DNA of 64,000 bases from Lentisphaerota bacterium (GCA_015061605.1 SUWH01000007.1:39772-103771); one strand, 5' to 3'. Shown: positions 35,165-44,791, numbered from the stretch's first letter. A program made the numbers and translations. The notes: generated by a model from the sequence alone, not told the origin.

Positions 35165-36597
35165 ATGACGAAAAGAATATTTCCACAAGTTTACTGGAAG
35201 AAAAAATAGCTGAAGCAGGTGACAAATTCACCCTCGCTTCAGTTGCCCGCGCGCTCGGTTCTCCGCGCTCGGATGTGTTGCGCCGCCGTCTGGAACGCCT
35301 CATTGAAAGCGGCAACGACTATTTTTATGATAAAAAATGGAACTGCATCAAGCGGGAAAGTTTCTTTACCGGCAGAGAGTTCATCATCACCCCCGATGAA
35401 TGGGAAATTACGCAAGGGGTACTTTTCCCGGGGCACCGTTTTATCCCGTTTCTGCCGGATACCGTTTTCCCGTCTGATGTAAAATTGCTTCTGTCCAATG
35501 GAGAAGAACTTCCCAAATGCAAGATCACCCTGCCTTTAGGAAAAATTTTCCACTACCACTTACTGCTGGGATCGGAACAGATTTTCGATTATCTGATCGC
35601 TGAAGATCCCGCCAATGCCCATCTGGCGCACCACGCAAACTCCAATGAACAGGTCACGTTGGAAGTTTTTGACCTTGCAACATTCTACCGCGCATTGAAA
35701 TTCAGTGCCGGTGATGCAGTGTGCTGTCAGGTAGTCGATTACAGTAATGGTATAGTAAAATGCCGTCCGCTCGCCGCCGATGAACGTTCTTTCAACGACA
35801 GAAAAAAACGCATTGCCGCACTGGATGAAGCGATCAAACAGGTTTGGGAGGAGTTCATGGACTATCCGGATATTCCCGAACAGCTGGCATGGGCGGAATA
35901 TTATTCCGGTGAATCCAGCAGTACCGGAGCATCCATTGACGAATTCATCAGTCAGTCTGCCATGGTCGAACTCCGTGCAGACGGCGATCACGCCGTACTC
36001 AGCATCCGGGAAGCAGATAAGATTTCAGATGATCCGGTTCTGCCGGAGGGATTGAGCATTTCCAATACCGCGCTGGATGATCCGTTGAAACTGCTTTCCG
36101 GCAGCGGCATTGCCCTTACCGAAGCGGAACTGGACAGCTTTATGCTTGATGCCATCAACAAACGGGAAACCGATTTTGACGGCGTTTATTCCCGGATATT
36201 CGCCCACCGCGAACTGGATATGAATGATGAAGCCCAACAGGCGGTATTGCTCAACTATCTGGAGGAACGTTTTGAAGAGTTGCTCGAAAACTACAACCGC
36301 GTGGATGATGAACCTAAAGCTGAACTGCGTTCCGATCTGGTGGAAGCGATCAGCGAACGGCTCGAACTGCTCTCTTACTTTGGTTCCCTTGACCGCGAAC
36401 TCAATGAAAAAGAGACCGCGTTGCTCAAAGCTCTCGCCGGAGTTTCCACCCGGCTCAACGAAGCACTCAAACTGCTCAATAATCCGGCATTCACACCGGA
36501 TGAAATTGAATTGGAACGACTTGCCACTCTGGTCGATGCCGGATTGGACGAACAGGAAGAGCTGTTGAACGATTACAACTCTTCCAATTCAAAGTGA
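35161..36597 (+). CDS. Conserved-looking hypothetical protein with N-terminal winged-helix-like segment
   Basis: 478 aa, strongly acidic, no signal peptide or membrane helix. Residues 10-60 (LLEEKIAEAGDKFTLASVARALGSPRSDVLRRRLERLIE) resemble a winged helix. The middle is beta-rich (FFTGREFIITPDEWEITQGVLFPGHRF), and the last 200 residues are predicted helical with many Glu/Leu. No family was recognised. It is coupled to truB by a 4-bp overlap and precedes iorA, which hints at a housekeeping role but does not define it. Confidence 0.75.
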   Translation: MNDEKNISTSLLEEKIAEAGDKFTLASVARALGSPRSDVLRRRLERLIESGNDYFYDKKWNCIKRESFFTGREFIITPDEWEITQGVLFPGHRFIPFLPDTVFPSDVKLLLSNGEELPKCKITLPLGKIFHYHLLLGSEQIFDYLIAEDPANAHLAHHANSNEQVTLEVFDLATFYRALKFSAGDAVCCQVVDYSNGIVKCRPLAADERSFNDRKKRIAALDEAIKQVWEEFMDYPDIPEQLAWAEYYSGESSSTGASIDEFISQSAMVELRADGDHAVLSIREADKISDDPVLPEGLSISNTALDDPLKLLSGSGIALTEAELDSFMLDAINKRETDFDGVYSRIFAHRELDMNDEAQQAVLLNYLEERFEELLENYNRVDDEPKAELRSDLVEAISERLELLSYFGSLDRELNEKETALLKALAGVSTRLNEALKLLNNPAFTPDEIELERLATLVDAGLDEQEELLNDYNSSNSK

Positions 36598-36636
36598 CAA
36601 TAACAAAAATATATAATAAAAATGGAGAAACAGAAC

Positions 36637-38211
36637 ATGAAATTCTTTGCCAGCGGTAATGAAGCCGTCGCAATGGCGGCATTCGACTGCGGCGTAAATC
36701 TCGGATGCGGTTATCCGGGTACGCCCTCTTCGGAAATTCTGGACGAATTGAGCAAAATCGGCGGAGCCGCCGAATGGGCTCCCAATGAAAAATGCGCCAT
36801 GGAGGTCGCCATCGGCTGCGCTTACGCTGGAGGACGCGCTCTCGTCACCATGAAACATGTCGGGCTCAATGTCGCCGCCGACCCGTTTTTCACCATCGCC
36901 TATTCCGGAACCCCCGGTGCGCTGGTGGTCATCAGCGCCGACGACCCCGGCATGGCGAGCAGTCAGAATGAACAGGACAACCGCCGTTACGCCATTGCTG
37001 CCGGTGTCCCGATGTTTGAACCGTCGGATTCCCAGGAGTGCTACGACTATCTCTGTGCCGCCTTTGAACTGGCGGAGAAGTTCCGTTCCCCGGTACTGTT
37101 CCGCATGACCACCAGAGTCTGCCACTCCAAGTGCGTTCTGGAACGGCGCAAAGCAACTCCCGATGCCAAAAAGACCGGCAGTTTCACCAAAGATCCCAAG
37201 TCCAACGTAATGGTTCCCGCATTCGCCAAACTTGCCCACCGCCGGTTGCGCGCCGACCTCAAAACCATGGCAGAAATCAATGAAAAAGGCGAATATACCA
37301 CCATCATTGAAAAAGATTCCAAACTCGGTATCATCACCAGCGGTGTCTCTTTCCATCATGTCCTCGATGCCGCGCCGGAAGCTTCCGTCCTCAAGCTCGG
37401 CATGACCTACCCGCTTCCCGTTGAAACCGTCCGCGCTTTTGCTGATAAAGTTGACCGCTGCCTCATCATCGATGAAGGCGACCCGGTACTCTTTGAACAA
37501 CTTAAAGCCGCCGGTATCAATGTGGAAAACAAACCCGAAGAGTTCCGCTTCGGCGAACTCAATGTCGCCCGTGTCCGCAAACTCATTGCCGGTGATACCA
37601 CCCCCGAAGCTCCGGGAAAACCGGGCAAACCGCCCCAGCTCTGCGTCGGCTGTCCCCACCGCAAAACCTTTGAAGTCATCCGCGATCTGGGTTGCATCGT
37701 TTCCGGTGATATCGGCTGCTACACCCTCGGTGTCATGCCGCCATTCAATGCCATCGACACCTGCGTCTGCATGGGTGCAAGCGTTACCGTGGGTCTTGGT
37801 ATGCGTCACCAGCTCCCCGAAGCTGAAGCCCGCAAAGTGGTCAGCGTCATCGGTGACAGCACCTTCCTCCATACCGGTATCAACGGCATTGTGGAAATGG
37901 TCTACAACCGCCCCAAAACCGGTCATGTGGTGATCATTCTGGACAACCGCATCACCGGCATGACCGGCTGTCAGGAAAACCCCGGCACCGGCTACCATCT
38001 CGACCTTACTCCGGCATACGCAGTCAACTTTGAAAACATCGTCAAAGGTATCGGTGTCGATAACTGCGATGTCATCGACACCACCGCCGAACCGGAGAAA
38101 TTTGCCGAACTGCTCAAAACCCGTTTGGCATCCAATGATTGCAGTGTCATCATCGCCCGCCGTCCCTGTATTCTGGCAATGGCAAAACGCAGTAAAATGG
38201 AGAAAAAATAA
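36637..38211 (+). CDS. iorA: Indolepyruvate ferredoxin oxidoreductase alpha subunit, lacking the ferredoxin domain
   Basis: 524 aa. ATG 36637 is preferred to 36622 because GGAG sits nine bases before it. Motifs: GNEAVAMAAFDCGVNLGCGYPGTPSSEI, MKHVGLNVAADPFF, CVGCPHRKTFEVI, and the thiamine pyrophosphate site VIGDSTFLHTGI...DNRITGMTGCQENPGTG. Typical IorA is near 600 aa and ends in two [4Fe-4S] clusters; here the protein stops right after VIIARRPCILAMAKRSK. The enzyme oxidatively decarboxylates aryl pyruvates, reducing ferredoxin. iorB follows after 2 bp. Confidence 0.93.
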   Translation: MKFFASGNEAVAMAAFDCGVNLGCGYPGTPSSEILDELSKIGGAAEWAPNEKCAMEVAIGCAYAGGRALVTMKHVGLNVAADPFFTIAYSGTPGALVVISADDPGMASSQNEQDNRRYAIAAGVPMFEPSDSQECYDYLCAAFELAEKFRSPVLFRMTTRVCHSKCVLERRKATPDAKKTGSFTKDPKSNVMVPAFAKLAHRRLRADLKTMAEINEKGEYTTIIEKDSKLGIITSGVSFHHVLDAAPEASVLKLGMTYPLPVETVRAFADKVDRCLIIDEGDPVLFEQLKAAGINVENKPEEFRFGELNVARVRKLIAGDTTPEAPGKPGKPPQLCVGCPHRKTFEVIRDLGCIVSGDIGCYTLGVMPPFNAIDTCVCMGASVTVGLGMRHQLPEAEARKVVSVIGDSTFLHTGINGIVEMVYNRPKTGHVVIILDNRITGMTGCQENPGTGYHLDLTPAYAVNFENIVKGIGVDNCDVIDTTAEPEKFAELLKTRLASNDCSVIIARRPCILAMAKRSKMEKK

Positions 38212-38213
38212 TC

Positions 38214-38690
38214 ATGAAAGTTACCAATATTGTTGTTTCCGGCCTCGGCGGTCAGGGAGTTTTGAAAATCACCGACATCCTGTCTGAAGTTCTTTTCAAT
38301 CAGGGCTACGATGTCAAAAAAAGTGAAGTCCACGGCATGAGCCAGCGCGGCGGATCGGTTTCCAGCGAAGTCCGTTTCGGCGAAAAGATCAACAGCCCGA
38401 TGGTTCCCGCCGGTGAAGCGGATATCCTCGCAGTGCTGGATGCATCTCAGACCGAAGTTGCGCTCCCGGTACTCAAAGCTGACGGCAAACTCATCACTCC
38501 GGAATCAATCCCGGTCGATCAGCTCAAAAATCCCAAAGCTCTCAATACCATGCTCCTCGGTGCGCTCTCCGCCTGTCTGCCCGAACTTCCGGAAGATGCA
38601 TTCATCGCCGCGATCAACAACGCTTTCCCGGAAAAGCTCCGCGCGTTGAATATTGAGATGTTCCAGCTGGGACGCAACTGCGGAAAGTAA
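38214..38690 (+). CDS. iorB: Indolepyruvate ferredoxin oxidoreductase beta subunit
   Basis: 158 aa, shorter than the usual 190-200. The gamma-type domain is clear: NIVVSGLGGQGVLKITDILSEVL, KKSEVHGMSQRGGSVSSEVRFGE and SPMVPAGEADILAVLD. It pairs with IorA to make the active enzyme. The short C-terminus lacks the final helices of longer homologues. The following gene starts 5 bp later. Confidence 0.92.
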   Translation: MKVTNIVVSGLGGQGVLKITDILSEVLFNQGYDVKKSEVHGMSQRGGSVSSEVRFGEKINSPMVPAGEADILAVLDASQTEVALPVLKADGKLITPESIPVDQLKNPKALNTMLLGALSACLPELPEDAFIAAINNAFPEKLRALNIEMFQLGRNCGK

Positions 38691-38695
38691 TTTTT

Positions 38696-40354
38696 GTGAC
38701 AAACTCCCGGAGCTCATACGCGCGTCTTGCGCTTATACCGGTGTTTATCGCCGGGAGTTTGTTCATTGCCGGACTTCTGCTGCCGCCATTGCCGCTGTTT
38801 ATCACCGACAACGGCAACAAATACATTATCATGCGCGACTTTGCAGAAACCGGCACACTATTTATCGATCACATTGAACCCGCCCTTTTTCCAAAAGGCG
38901 GGTTTCATTTTCAAGCTCTCGGAAACGGTCGGATTTACTCTTTTCATTCGTGGGTGCTTCCGGTAATTTCATCATTTTTCTACAAGATCGCCGGAGAAAA
39001 TGCCGCATTGCTCCCGGTATGGCTCTGCGGAGTTGGAATTTTACTGCTTTTGAGCAAAGATAAAAGATCCCGCTTTGCCGCGTGGGGATTGCTTTTGACG
39101 ACTCCCGTGTGGCTTTATTCGCAAATGCTGTGGGAGATGGTGCCAAGCACGCTGGCGGTGCTGGCAGCATTCATACTGCTTGAAAAACGACATATTTTCA
39201 CCGCCGGGCTCATCCTCGGAGCGGGTATCTGGTTCCGGGAAGAACTGTATATTTTAAGTGGTATCATCGGCATACTGATGCTCTTTTCCCGCCGCTGGAA
39301 AGATGCTCTTTTTCTCGCATTGGGCGGCATTGCCGCAGTACTGCCGTTGTGGCTGTGCAATTTTTTCATCTACGGTCATATACTCGGACTTCACGGTGCG
39401 ACCTATGCGTTGAACAATCGTACAGAATTTACTTTCCTGTCAGAACTGAAGGGATTATTTTTCAACTTCTATCAGCATTTGCTCCGGTTTGAAACGCTTT
39501 CTCCCCGCGCATCATTTATTCTGTCGCTCACAGGAAGTGCGGCACTGCTTCTGCCGGGATTGGTAAAAAATGAAAAGTTCAAACTTGCCGGATTGGGAAT
39601 CTTCACCGTGGTCGATGCGGTTTTCATCCGGTATCTATTCAATTCATCTTCACCACTGTTCACTTGCGGAGTGACGATGAGTCTGTTTTTCACATTGCCG
39701 CTGGCGGCGGGATTTTTCATCAATCTGCGCCAGTTGTGGAATGACACAAATCAGCACATACGTTTTATGAGTCGCGCGGTAACGATATTTATTTTTGCCG
39801 TACCGCCGCTGTTGACCAGATTTGACATCGGCTTGACCTTCGGGGCGCGCCACTACATTTGCATCATGCCGCTGCTGATGATCTTGAGTTTCCGTGGATT
39901 TGCAAAAATGCAATATCCGGTAAAAATCAAACAGTTTTTCCTTATCGTTCTGTGCACCGGCGGTATTATTTTGCAATATTGGGGATTTGCCACGCTGTAC
40001 CAAAGCAGTCATCACAGCACAAATTTTGAGAAACACCTTGCCGCATTGCCGGAAAAAGTGGTGGTGACTGATGTATTCTTTCTGCCGGAACAAGCTCCGC
40101 GGATATTTTTTGACAAAACCTGTCTGGAAGTCGCAACTGATGAACAAGCTGAAATTCTGCTGAAATATCTGGAAAAACATCAGATCACAGAATTTATCCT
40201 TCTCTTGAGTTCAAACAGCAACTTCCGCCGGATGGGAAACCAAACTTTAGGAAAAATTTTAACCGCATATCCGGTGATCGAAGCACCGGTACCGATCAAT
40301 GCCGCCCCCGGGATGCCGTTATTCACAGCCCGGTGCCGGAAAGCTGTTCAATAA
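38696..40354 (+). CDS. Multi-pass membrane protein, GT-C-like glycosyltransferase
   Basis: 552 aa from a GTG start with GGAAAG upstream. About 12 hydrophobic helices. The first loop contains DNGNKYIIMRDFAETGTLFIDH, which resembles the acidic loop of GT-C enzymes that use polyprenyl-phosphate sugars, and a soluble tail of about 100 residues follows the last helix. Donor and acceptor are not known. Its last 32 bp overlap the 3' end of murC on the opposite strand. Confidence 0.7.
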   Translation: MTNSRSSYARLALIPVFIAGSLFIAGLLLPPLPLFITDNGNKYIIMRDFAETGTLFIDHIEPALFPKGGFHFQALGNGRIYSFHSWVLPVISSFFYKIAGENAALLPVWLCGVGILLLLSKDKRSRFAAWGLLLTTPVWLYSQMLWEMVPSTLAVLAAFILLEKRHIFTAGLILGAGIWFREELYILSGIIGILMLFSRRWKDALFLALGGIAAVLPLWLCNFFIYGHILGLHGATYALNNRTEFTFLSELKGLFFNFYQHLLRFETLSPRASFILSLTGSAALLLPGLVKNEKFKLAGLGIFTVVDAVFIRYLFNSSSPLFTCGVTMSLFFTLPLAAGFFINLRQLWNDTNQHIRFMSRAVTIFIFAVPPLLTRFDIGLTFGARHYICIMPLLMILSFRGFAKMQYPVKIKQFFLIVLCTGGIILQYWGFATLYQSSHHSTNFEKHLAALPEKVVVTDVFFLPEQAPRIFFDKTCLEVATDEQAEILLKYLEKHQITEFILLLSSNSNFRRMGNQTLGKILTAYPVIEAPVPINAAPGMPLFTARCRKAVQ

Positions 40355-41579
40355 GCGGAGCAATGACCTTTTCCACATCGCCCGCACCCAACACAGCAAT
40401 AATTCCGCCTGCTTCCGGAAGATTTGCCGCAACCGAACGGGCGATCTCCTGCCAGCTGCCGGAAAGATATTCACCATTTGCAGCGGCAGCAAGTTCAGCT
40501 CCACCGACTTTTCCGCTTTCGCACCATGCGGCAAAGACCGGGACAACGACCAGTCTGTCCGCCTTGCTCAATGCAGAAGCAAAACTTTCAAAATAACGCT
40601 CCAAACGGGCGTAACGGTGGGGTTGAAATATTACGGTCAAATGTTTCCCGGGATAGTTCAAACGCAGTAATTCAAGACTTTTTTCCACCTCTGTCGGGTG
40701 ATGGGCGTAATCTTCAATAACGGTGAACTGTTCCGAAATGTGATGTACCGTCATCCGACGCTTCACCTGCGGATAGTTTGCCGTCGCCCTGAATGCGGCA
40801 GTTTCATCACATCCGGCAAGCAATGCCGCCTGATAAGCAATAAAGCTGTTTGCCGCCTGAAATCCCCGCAACCCGGCAAATTCATCCGGCATCATTTCCA
40901 GCCGCACCGCATGGGAGTGGCCGGCAAATAAACGATCACACTCCTCTGAAGCATAATAGAGCAGTATTTCTGAATTTGCCGCAAAGGTACGGAAATTCTT
41001 TTCCAATACCGCTTTACCGCCCAGACTCCATGAGTGGTCATCCTCGACATTGGGAACGACCCCGATAAAGTTTTTCAACGCGGTATGAGTCCCGTCGGAT
41101 TCGTCGGCTTCAGTGACAAAGAGATCGTCATTTTTCCCATTGCTGCATGACGGCATCCCGTCGACTTGCGCTCCGATCATAAACCCTGGAGCTTTGCCGC
41201 ATTCACTTAAAATCGAAGAAATCAACGCAGAAATCGAACTCTTGCCATGCGTACCTGAAACCGAAATCACCCGGCGGTAATTTTTGGCAAATTCAGCCAG
41301 ATATTCGCCGCGCCGGAAACAGGGAACTCCATGTTCCTGCGCCGCCAGCAGTTCGGGATTATCAGCGGCAGCCGCCGAAGTAAATACTGCAGTCGTCACA
41401 TCAAAGGCAAAGTTTTCTTTCCGGTGACCGGTAAAAATCTGCGCCCCGGCGGCTTGCAATGAAGCACACTTGGAATTGAATTCAATATCTGATCCGGACA
41501 CCGCAACATTGCGCCGGAGCAAAAGTTCAGCCAATGGAGCCATTCCTGCTCCGCCGATGCCGATAAAGTGTACTTTCAC
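40323..41579 (-). CDS. murC: UDP-N-acetylmuramate--L-alanine ligase
   Basis: 418 aa from GTG 41579, chosen because the family begins VKVHFIGIGGAGM and GGTGGAG lies just upstream; the track start 41705 lies inside the ABC gene. Motifs: ISVSGTHGKSS (P-loop), VTEADESDG, VPNVEDDH, VIEDYAHHPTEV and FQPHRYAR. MurC adds L-Ala to UDP-MurNAc in peptidoglycan precursor synthesis. It follows the MsbA-like gene by 10 bp. It is a little shorter than typical homologues. Confidence 0.95.
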   Translation of the reverse strand: MKVHFIGIGGAGMAPLAELLLRRNVAVSGSDIEFNSKCASLQAAGAQIFTGHRKENFAFDVTTAVFTSAAAADNPELLAAQEHGVPCFRRGEYLAEFAKNYRRVISVSGTHGKSSISALISSILSECGKAPGFMIGAQVDGMPSCSNGKNDDLFVTEADESDGTHTALKNFIGVVPNVEDDHSWSLGGKAVLEKNFRTFAANSEILLYYASEECDRLFAGHSHAVRLEMMPDEFAGLRGFQAANSFIAYQAALLAGCDETAAFRATANYPQVKRRMTVHHISEQFTVIEDYAHHPTEVEKSLELLRLNYPGKHLTVIFQPHRYARLERYFESFASALSKADRLVVVPVFAAWCESGKVGGAELAAAANGEYLSGSWQEIARSVAANLPEAGGIIAVLGAGDVEKVIAPLIEQLSGTGL

Positions 41580-41589
41580 TGCTCCACCG

Positions 41590-43536
41590 TCACGCTTTAC
41601 GCGCCTGATTGAGCCGGCAGTAGATACCGCCCTTTGCCAACAACTCGCTGTGAGTACCGCTCTCGGCGATCTTACCATGTTCAAGAACGATGATGCAATC
41701 GGCATGCTCGATCGTGCTCAAGCGGTGGGCGATGACGAAAACCGTACGGTCTTTCATCGCTTTATCCAGAGCTTCCTGCACCAGTTTTTCAGTAACATTG
41801 TCCAATGCACTGGTGGCCTCATCCAATATCAGCACCGGGGGATTGCGCAAAATCGCCCGGGCAATGGTTACGCGCTGTTTTTCGCCCCCGGAAAGTTTGA
41901 AACCGTTTTCACCGGCGATGGTATCGTATCCTTCCGGATGAACCCCGGCAACAATGAAATTATGAGCGTTGGCAAGTTTTGCAGCGGATTCAATATTTTC
42001 CATTGTTGCCTCCGGCGTACCATAGGCGATATTTTCTCTTATCGTCTCATTGAAAATGATCGGCTCCTGATTCACTACGCCGACCATGTCGCGCAATGAA
42101 GCGATCGTACAATCCCGGACATCAACTCCGCCGATCGTTATTCTGCCTGATGAAACATCATAAAAACGGGCGATAAGATTGGCAAGAGTGGATTTACCGC
42201 TGCCGGTCTCTCCGACGACCGCGACCACATGACCGCGCGGGATGGTGAAACTGACATTATCGAGGATCGTCCGGTCATCATAACTGAAAGTGACATTTTC
42301 CAGAACGATGCCGTCACCGACATCTTTCAATTCCACCGCATCAGCTTTTTCCGGCAGTTCCATGTCAACATCCAGAGTTTCAAAAACCCGTTCCGCCGCC
42401 GCCATGGACTGCTGAAGCATACCGATAACCTTGGATACATCTTTTATCGGACGATACGCCATCAACAGCGGAGCCAGCAATGCTGCCAACTGGGTAACCG
42501 TTGCACCATTGGTATAACTGTACAACAGAAAAACCACGGTGGCAATAACAACGACCAATTCAGTCAGAGGAGAAACCAGCAGCCGGTATCGGGTACCGCT
42601 GATGATCCTGCGGATATATTTCCGGTTGGCAGCTTTGAAACGCAAAGTTTCATAATCTTCGGTATGATATGCTTTCACCGCCTTGATACCGAAAAAAACT
42701 TCCCGCATCCGCGATGTAACTTCTGCGATGTGCTTATATCCTCTGCGGTAAATCTTCCGTATCTTGGAACTCAATATATTTATCGGAATAAGCAAAACCG
42801 GAAAACAGACTATCAGCATTATCAAAAGCATATAACTGTTATTGTCCCGGCAGGCAACTATAACCGCCGCCAGACAGCCGATTATCTGCAACGGAGCATT
42901 GGTAATATCTTCCACGCTGTGGCTTACAGCATATTCCAACGCCTGAACATCGTTACTGATCCGGCTGATAAGCTGACCGGAATCCACGTTGCCGTAAAAC
43001 TTCAATGATTGTCCGGTCAGTTTGGCAAACAATTCATTGCGCAGATCCGCCACCACCCGGATACCGACCCAGCGGGTACAGTATCCGTGAATGTAATGGG
43101 CAATATTTTTCAATGCCCACACCAGAACAAACAACACAGCGTACAAACTGAACAACTGCCATGCGACCCGTCCATCCGGCGAAACAGCACAAAAACTGAA
43201 TTTCCGGGGCCAGCTGACGGTGACCTGAACGCCCTCGATATGGATCGGCAGATGGAACTTTTCAGCGGCACTCCGGGCCTGATCAAGCATCTTTGCCAGC
43301 TGCGGATCAGTTATCTGCAACTCACTGTCCGGTGAAACACTTTGCGCACTCAACTGTTTTTGAACAGCTTTTGTCTCACTTCCTGACATTGCACCGATCA
43401 TCTGGGGCAACATCAGCAAGCTGACAAAAAGTGATCCTCCGACCAGCAGACCGGCGATCAACCCCACGGTCAAACGGAACCAGTAGGGTTTGAGATAACC
43501 CAGCAGCCGGAAATAAAGATGTTTGGATTTATTCAT
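41590..43536 (-). CDS. MsbA-like ABC exporter (fused membrane and ATPase domains)
   Basis: 648 aa. Six membrane helices, then an ABC domain with Walker A GETGSGKST, Q-loop NQEPIIF, signature LSGGEKQR, Walker B VLILDEATSALD and the switch IAHRLSTIEHAD. Between helices 1 and 2 is an insert of about 80 residues (starting MSGSETKAVQKQ) that is far longer than in typical MsbA. With murC and a sugar aminotransferase nearby, lipid A or another envelope lipid is a likely cargo. Its ATG overlaps the preceding stop (TAATG). Confidence 0.88.
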   Translation of the reverse strand: MNKSKHLYFRLLGYLKPYWFRLTVGLIAGLLVGGSLFVSLLMLPQMIGAMSGSETKAVQKQLSAQSVSPDSELQITDPQLAKMLDQARSAAEKFHLPIHIEGVQVTVSWPRKFSFCAVSPDGRVAWQLFSLYAVLFVLVWALKNIAHYIHGYCTRWVGIRVVADLRNELFAKLTGQSLKFYGNVDSGQLISRISNDVQALEYAVSHSVEDITNAPLQIIGCLAAVIVACRDNNSYMLLIMLIVCFPVLLIPINILSSKIRKIYRRGYKHIAEVTSRMREVFFGIKAVKAYHTEDYETLRFKAANRKYIRRIISGTRYRLLVSPLTELVVVIATVVFLLYSYTNGATVTQLAALLAPLLMAYRPIKDVSKVIGMLQQSMAAAERVFETLDVDMELPEKADAVELKDVGDGIVLENVTFSYDDRTILDNVSFTIPRGHVVAVVGETGSGKSTLANLIARFYDVSSGRITIGGVDVRDCTIASLRDMVGVVNQEPIIFNETIRENIAYGTPEATMENIESAAKLANAHNFIVAGVHPEGYDTIAGENGFKLSGGEKQRVTIARAILRNPPVLILDEATSALDNVTEKLVQEALDKAMKDRTVFVIAHRLSTIEHADCIIVLEHGKIAESGTHSELLAKGGIYCRLNQARKA

Positions 43537-44660
43537 TACTTACCATAGAATTTGGCGATCGTCGCGACGACATATTCCAACTGGTTGGCTTCAAGTTCAC
43601 CGAAGATGGGCAGAGCGAGGACTTCGCCGGTAGCTTTTTCGCATTCCGGATAGTCGCCAACTTTACCGCCCAGTTCCTTGAAGCACTCCTGCAAGTGCAG
43701 TGAAAGCGGATAGTATACAGCACAGCCGACACCGTTGTCCAGCAGGAACTGTTTCAAAGCATCGCGCTTGCCGTCAGCGACCCGGATGCAGAACTGATTG
43801 TAGATGTGACGTACCGGATAAGCGGCTTCCTGTGGCAGGGTGATGAAATCGCTCAAATTGGCATCGGCAAAAAGTTTGCGGTAAGCTGCGGCATTTTTCT
43901 GACGGCCGGCACTCCAGCTGTCCAGACTGCGGAGCTTGATGGAAAGGATCGCCGCCTGCAGCGCATCCAGACGGAAGTTACCGCCGACATATTCATGGAT
44001 ATAGGTATTGCTCTGACCGTGGTTGCGGTAGATTTTGAGCAATGCTTCACGTTCTTTGGTATCGCAGCTGACCGCACCGCCGTCACCGAAACATCCGAGG
44101 TTCTTGCTCGGGAAGAAGCTGAATGCACCGTATTCGGCAAAAGAACCGACCCGTTTGCCTTTGTATTCGGCACCGATCGCCTGGCAGGCATCTTCGATGA
44201 TAAAGAGGTTATGCTCTTTGGCGATCTTGACGATGGGATCCATATCGGCGGCCTGACCGAAAAGGTGAACCGGGATGATACCACGGGTTTTCGGAGTGAT
44301 TTTTTCGGCGATTTTGGCAGGATCGATGTTGAAAGTCACCGGGTCGATATCGGCAAAAACCGGAGTTGCTCCGGCGCGGACGATAGCACCGACGGTGGCA
44401 AAGAAAGTAAAGGGAGAAGTGATGATCTCATCACCGGGCTTGATTTTTTCGACCATCAGAGCGATGAGCAGAGCATCAGAACCGCTGGTGACACCGACCG
44501 CACCGCCGCTCTGGCAGTAAGCCGCGAGCTCTTTTTCCAGATTCTCGACTTTAGGTCCGAGAATAAAACGCTGACTGTCACAGATTTCCGAAACCACAGA
44601 GAGGATCTCCTCTTTCATCGGGGCATACTGGGCGGTAAGGTCAAGCAAGGGTACATTCAT
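43536..44660 (-). CDS. DegT/DnrJ/EryC1/StrS-family PLP aminotransferase
   Basis: 374 aa. PLP lysine Lys186 in FFPSKNLGCFGDGG, plus GVTSGSDALLIAL, DEIITSPFTFFATVGAI, PVHLFGQAADMDPI, IIEDACQAIGAEYKGKRVGSFAEYGAFSF and NFRLDALQAAIL. The family aminates nucleotide-linked keto sugars for surface polysaccharides. The first residues NVPLLDLTAQYAPMKEEI are also typical. First gene of the transcript that continues into the MsbA-like gene and murC. Confidence 0.93.
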   Translation of the reverse strand: MNVPLLDLTAQYAPMKEEILSVVSEICDSQRFILGPKVENLEKELAAYCQSGGAVGVTSGSDALLIALMVEKIKPGDEIITSPFTFFATVGAIVRAGATPVFADIDPVTFNIDPAKIAEKITPKTRGIIPVHLFGQAADMDPIVKIAKEHNLFIIEDACQAIGAEYKGKRVGSFAEYGAFSFFPSKNLGCFGDGGAVSCDTKEREALLKIYRNHGQSNTYIHEYVGGNFRLDALQAAILSIKLRSLDSWSAGRQKNAAAYRKLFADANLSDFITLPQEAAYPVRHIYNQFCIRVADGKRDALKQFLLDNGVGCAVYYPLSLHLQECFKELGGKVGDYPECEKATGEVLALPIFGELEANQLEYVVATIAKFYGK

Positions 44661-44703
44661 TTTTTATGATCTCCATTTTATTTTGGTTTAAAACCTTAAT
44701 TCT

Positions 44704-44721
44704 GCAGGAACAACTTCCTGC
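44704..44721 (-). promoter_or_regulatory. Hairpin in the leader of the aminotransferase transcript
   Basis: GCAGGAA-loop-TTCCTGC, a 7-bp stem with a 4-base loop, 43 bp before the ATG and just after the predicted transcript start. No T-run follows, so a leader structure is more likely than a terminator for the upstream RodZ-like gene. Confidence 0.4.
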
Positions 44722-44738
44722 CAAAATCAAATCCATTT

Positions 44739-44767
44739 AATATACAGCCAAAATGCACTGTTTACAA
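44739..44767 (-). promoter_or_regulatory. Sigma70-type promoter for the aminotransferase-exporter-murC operon
   Basis: Minus strand -35 TTGTAA (44767-44762), 17-bp spacer, -10 TATATT (44744-44739). It lies 24 bp beyond the stop of the RodZ-like gene. Confidence 0.65.
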
Positions 44768-44791
44768 CTGTATCAGGCAATTAAATCACAA

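Noticed and set aside
36589-37998. 469-codon ORF antisense to iorA
   Set aside because: Shadow of a gene with clear thiamine-enzyme motifs on the other strand.
44704-44721. Terminator for the RodZ-like gene
   Set aside because: The hairpin lies downstream of the next promoter and has no T-run, so it belongs to the leader of the aminotransferase transcript.
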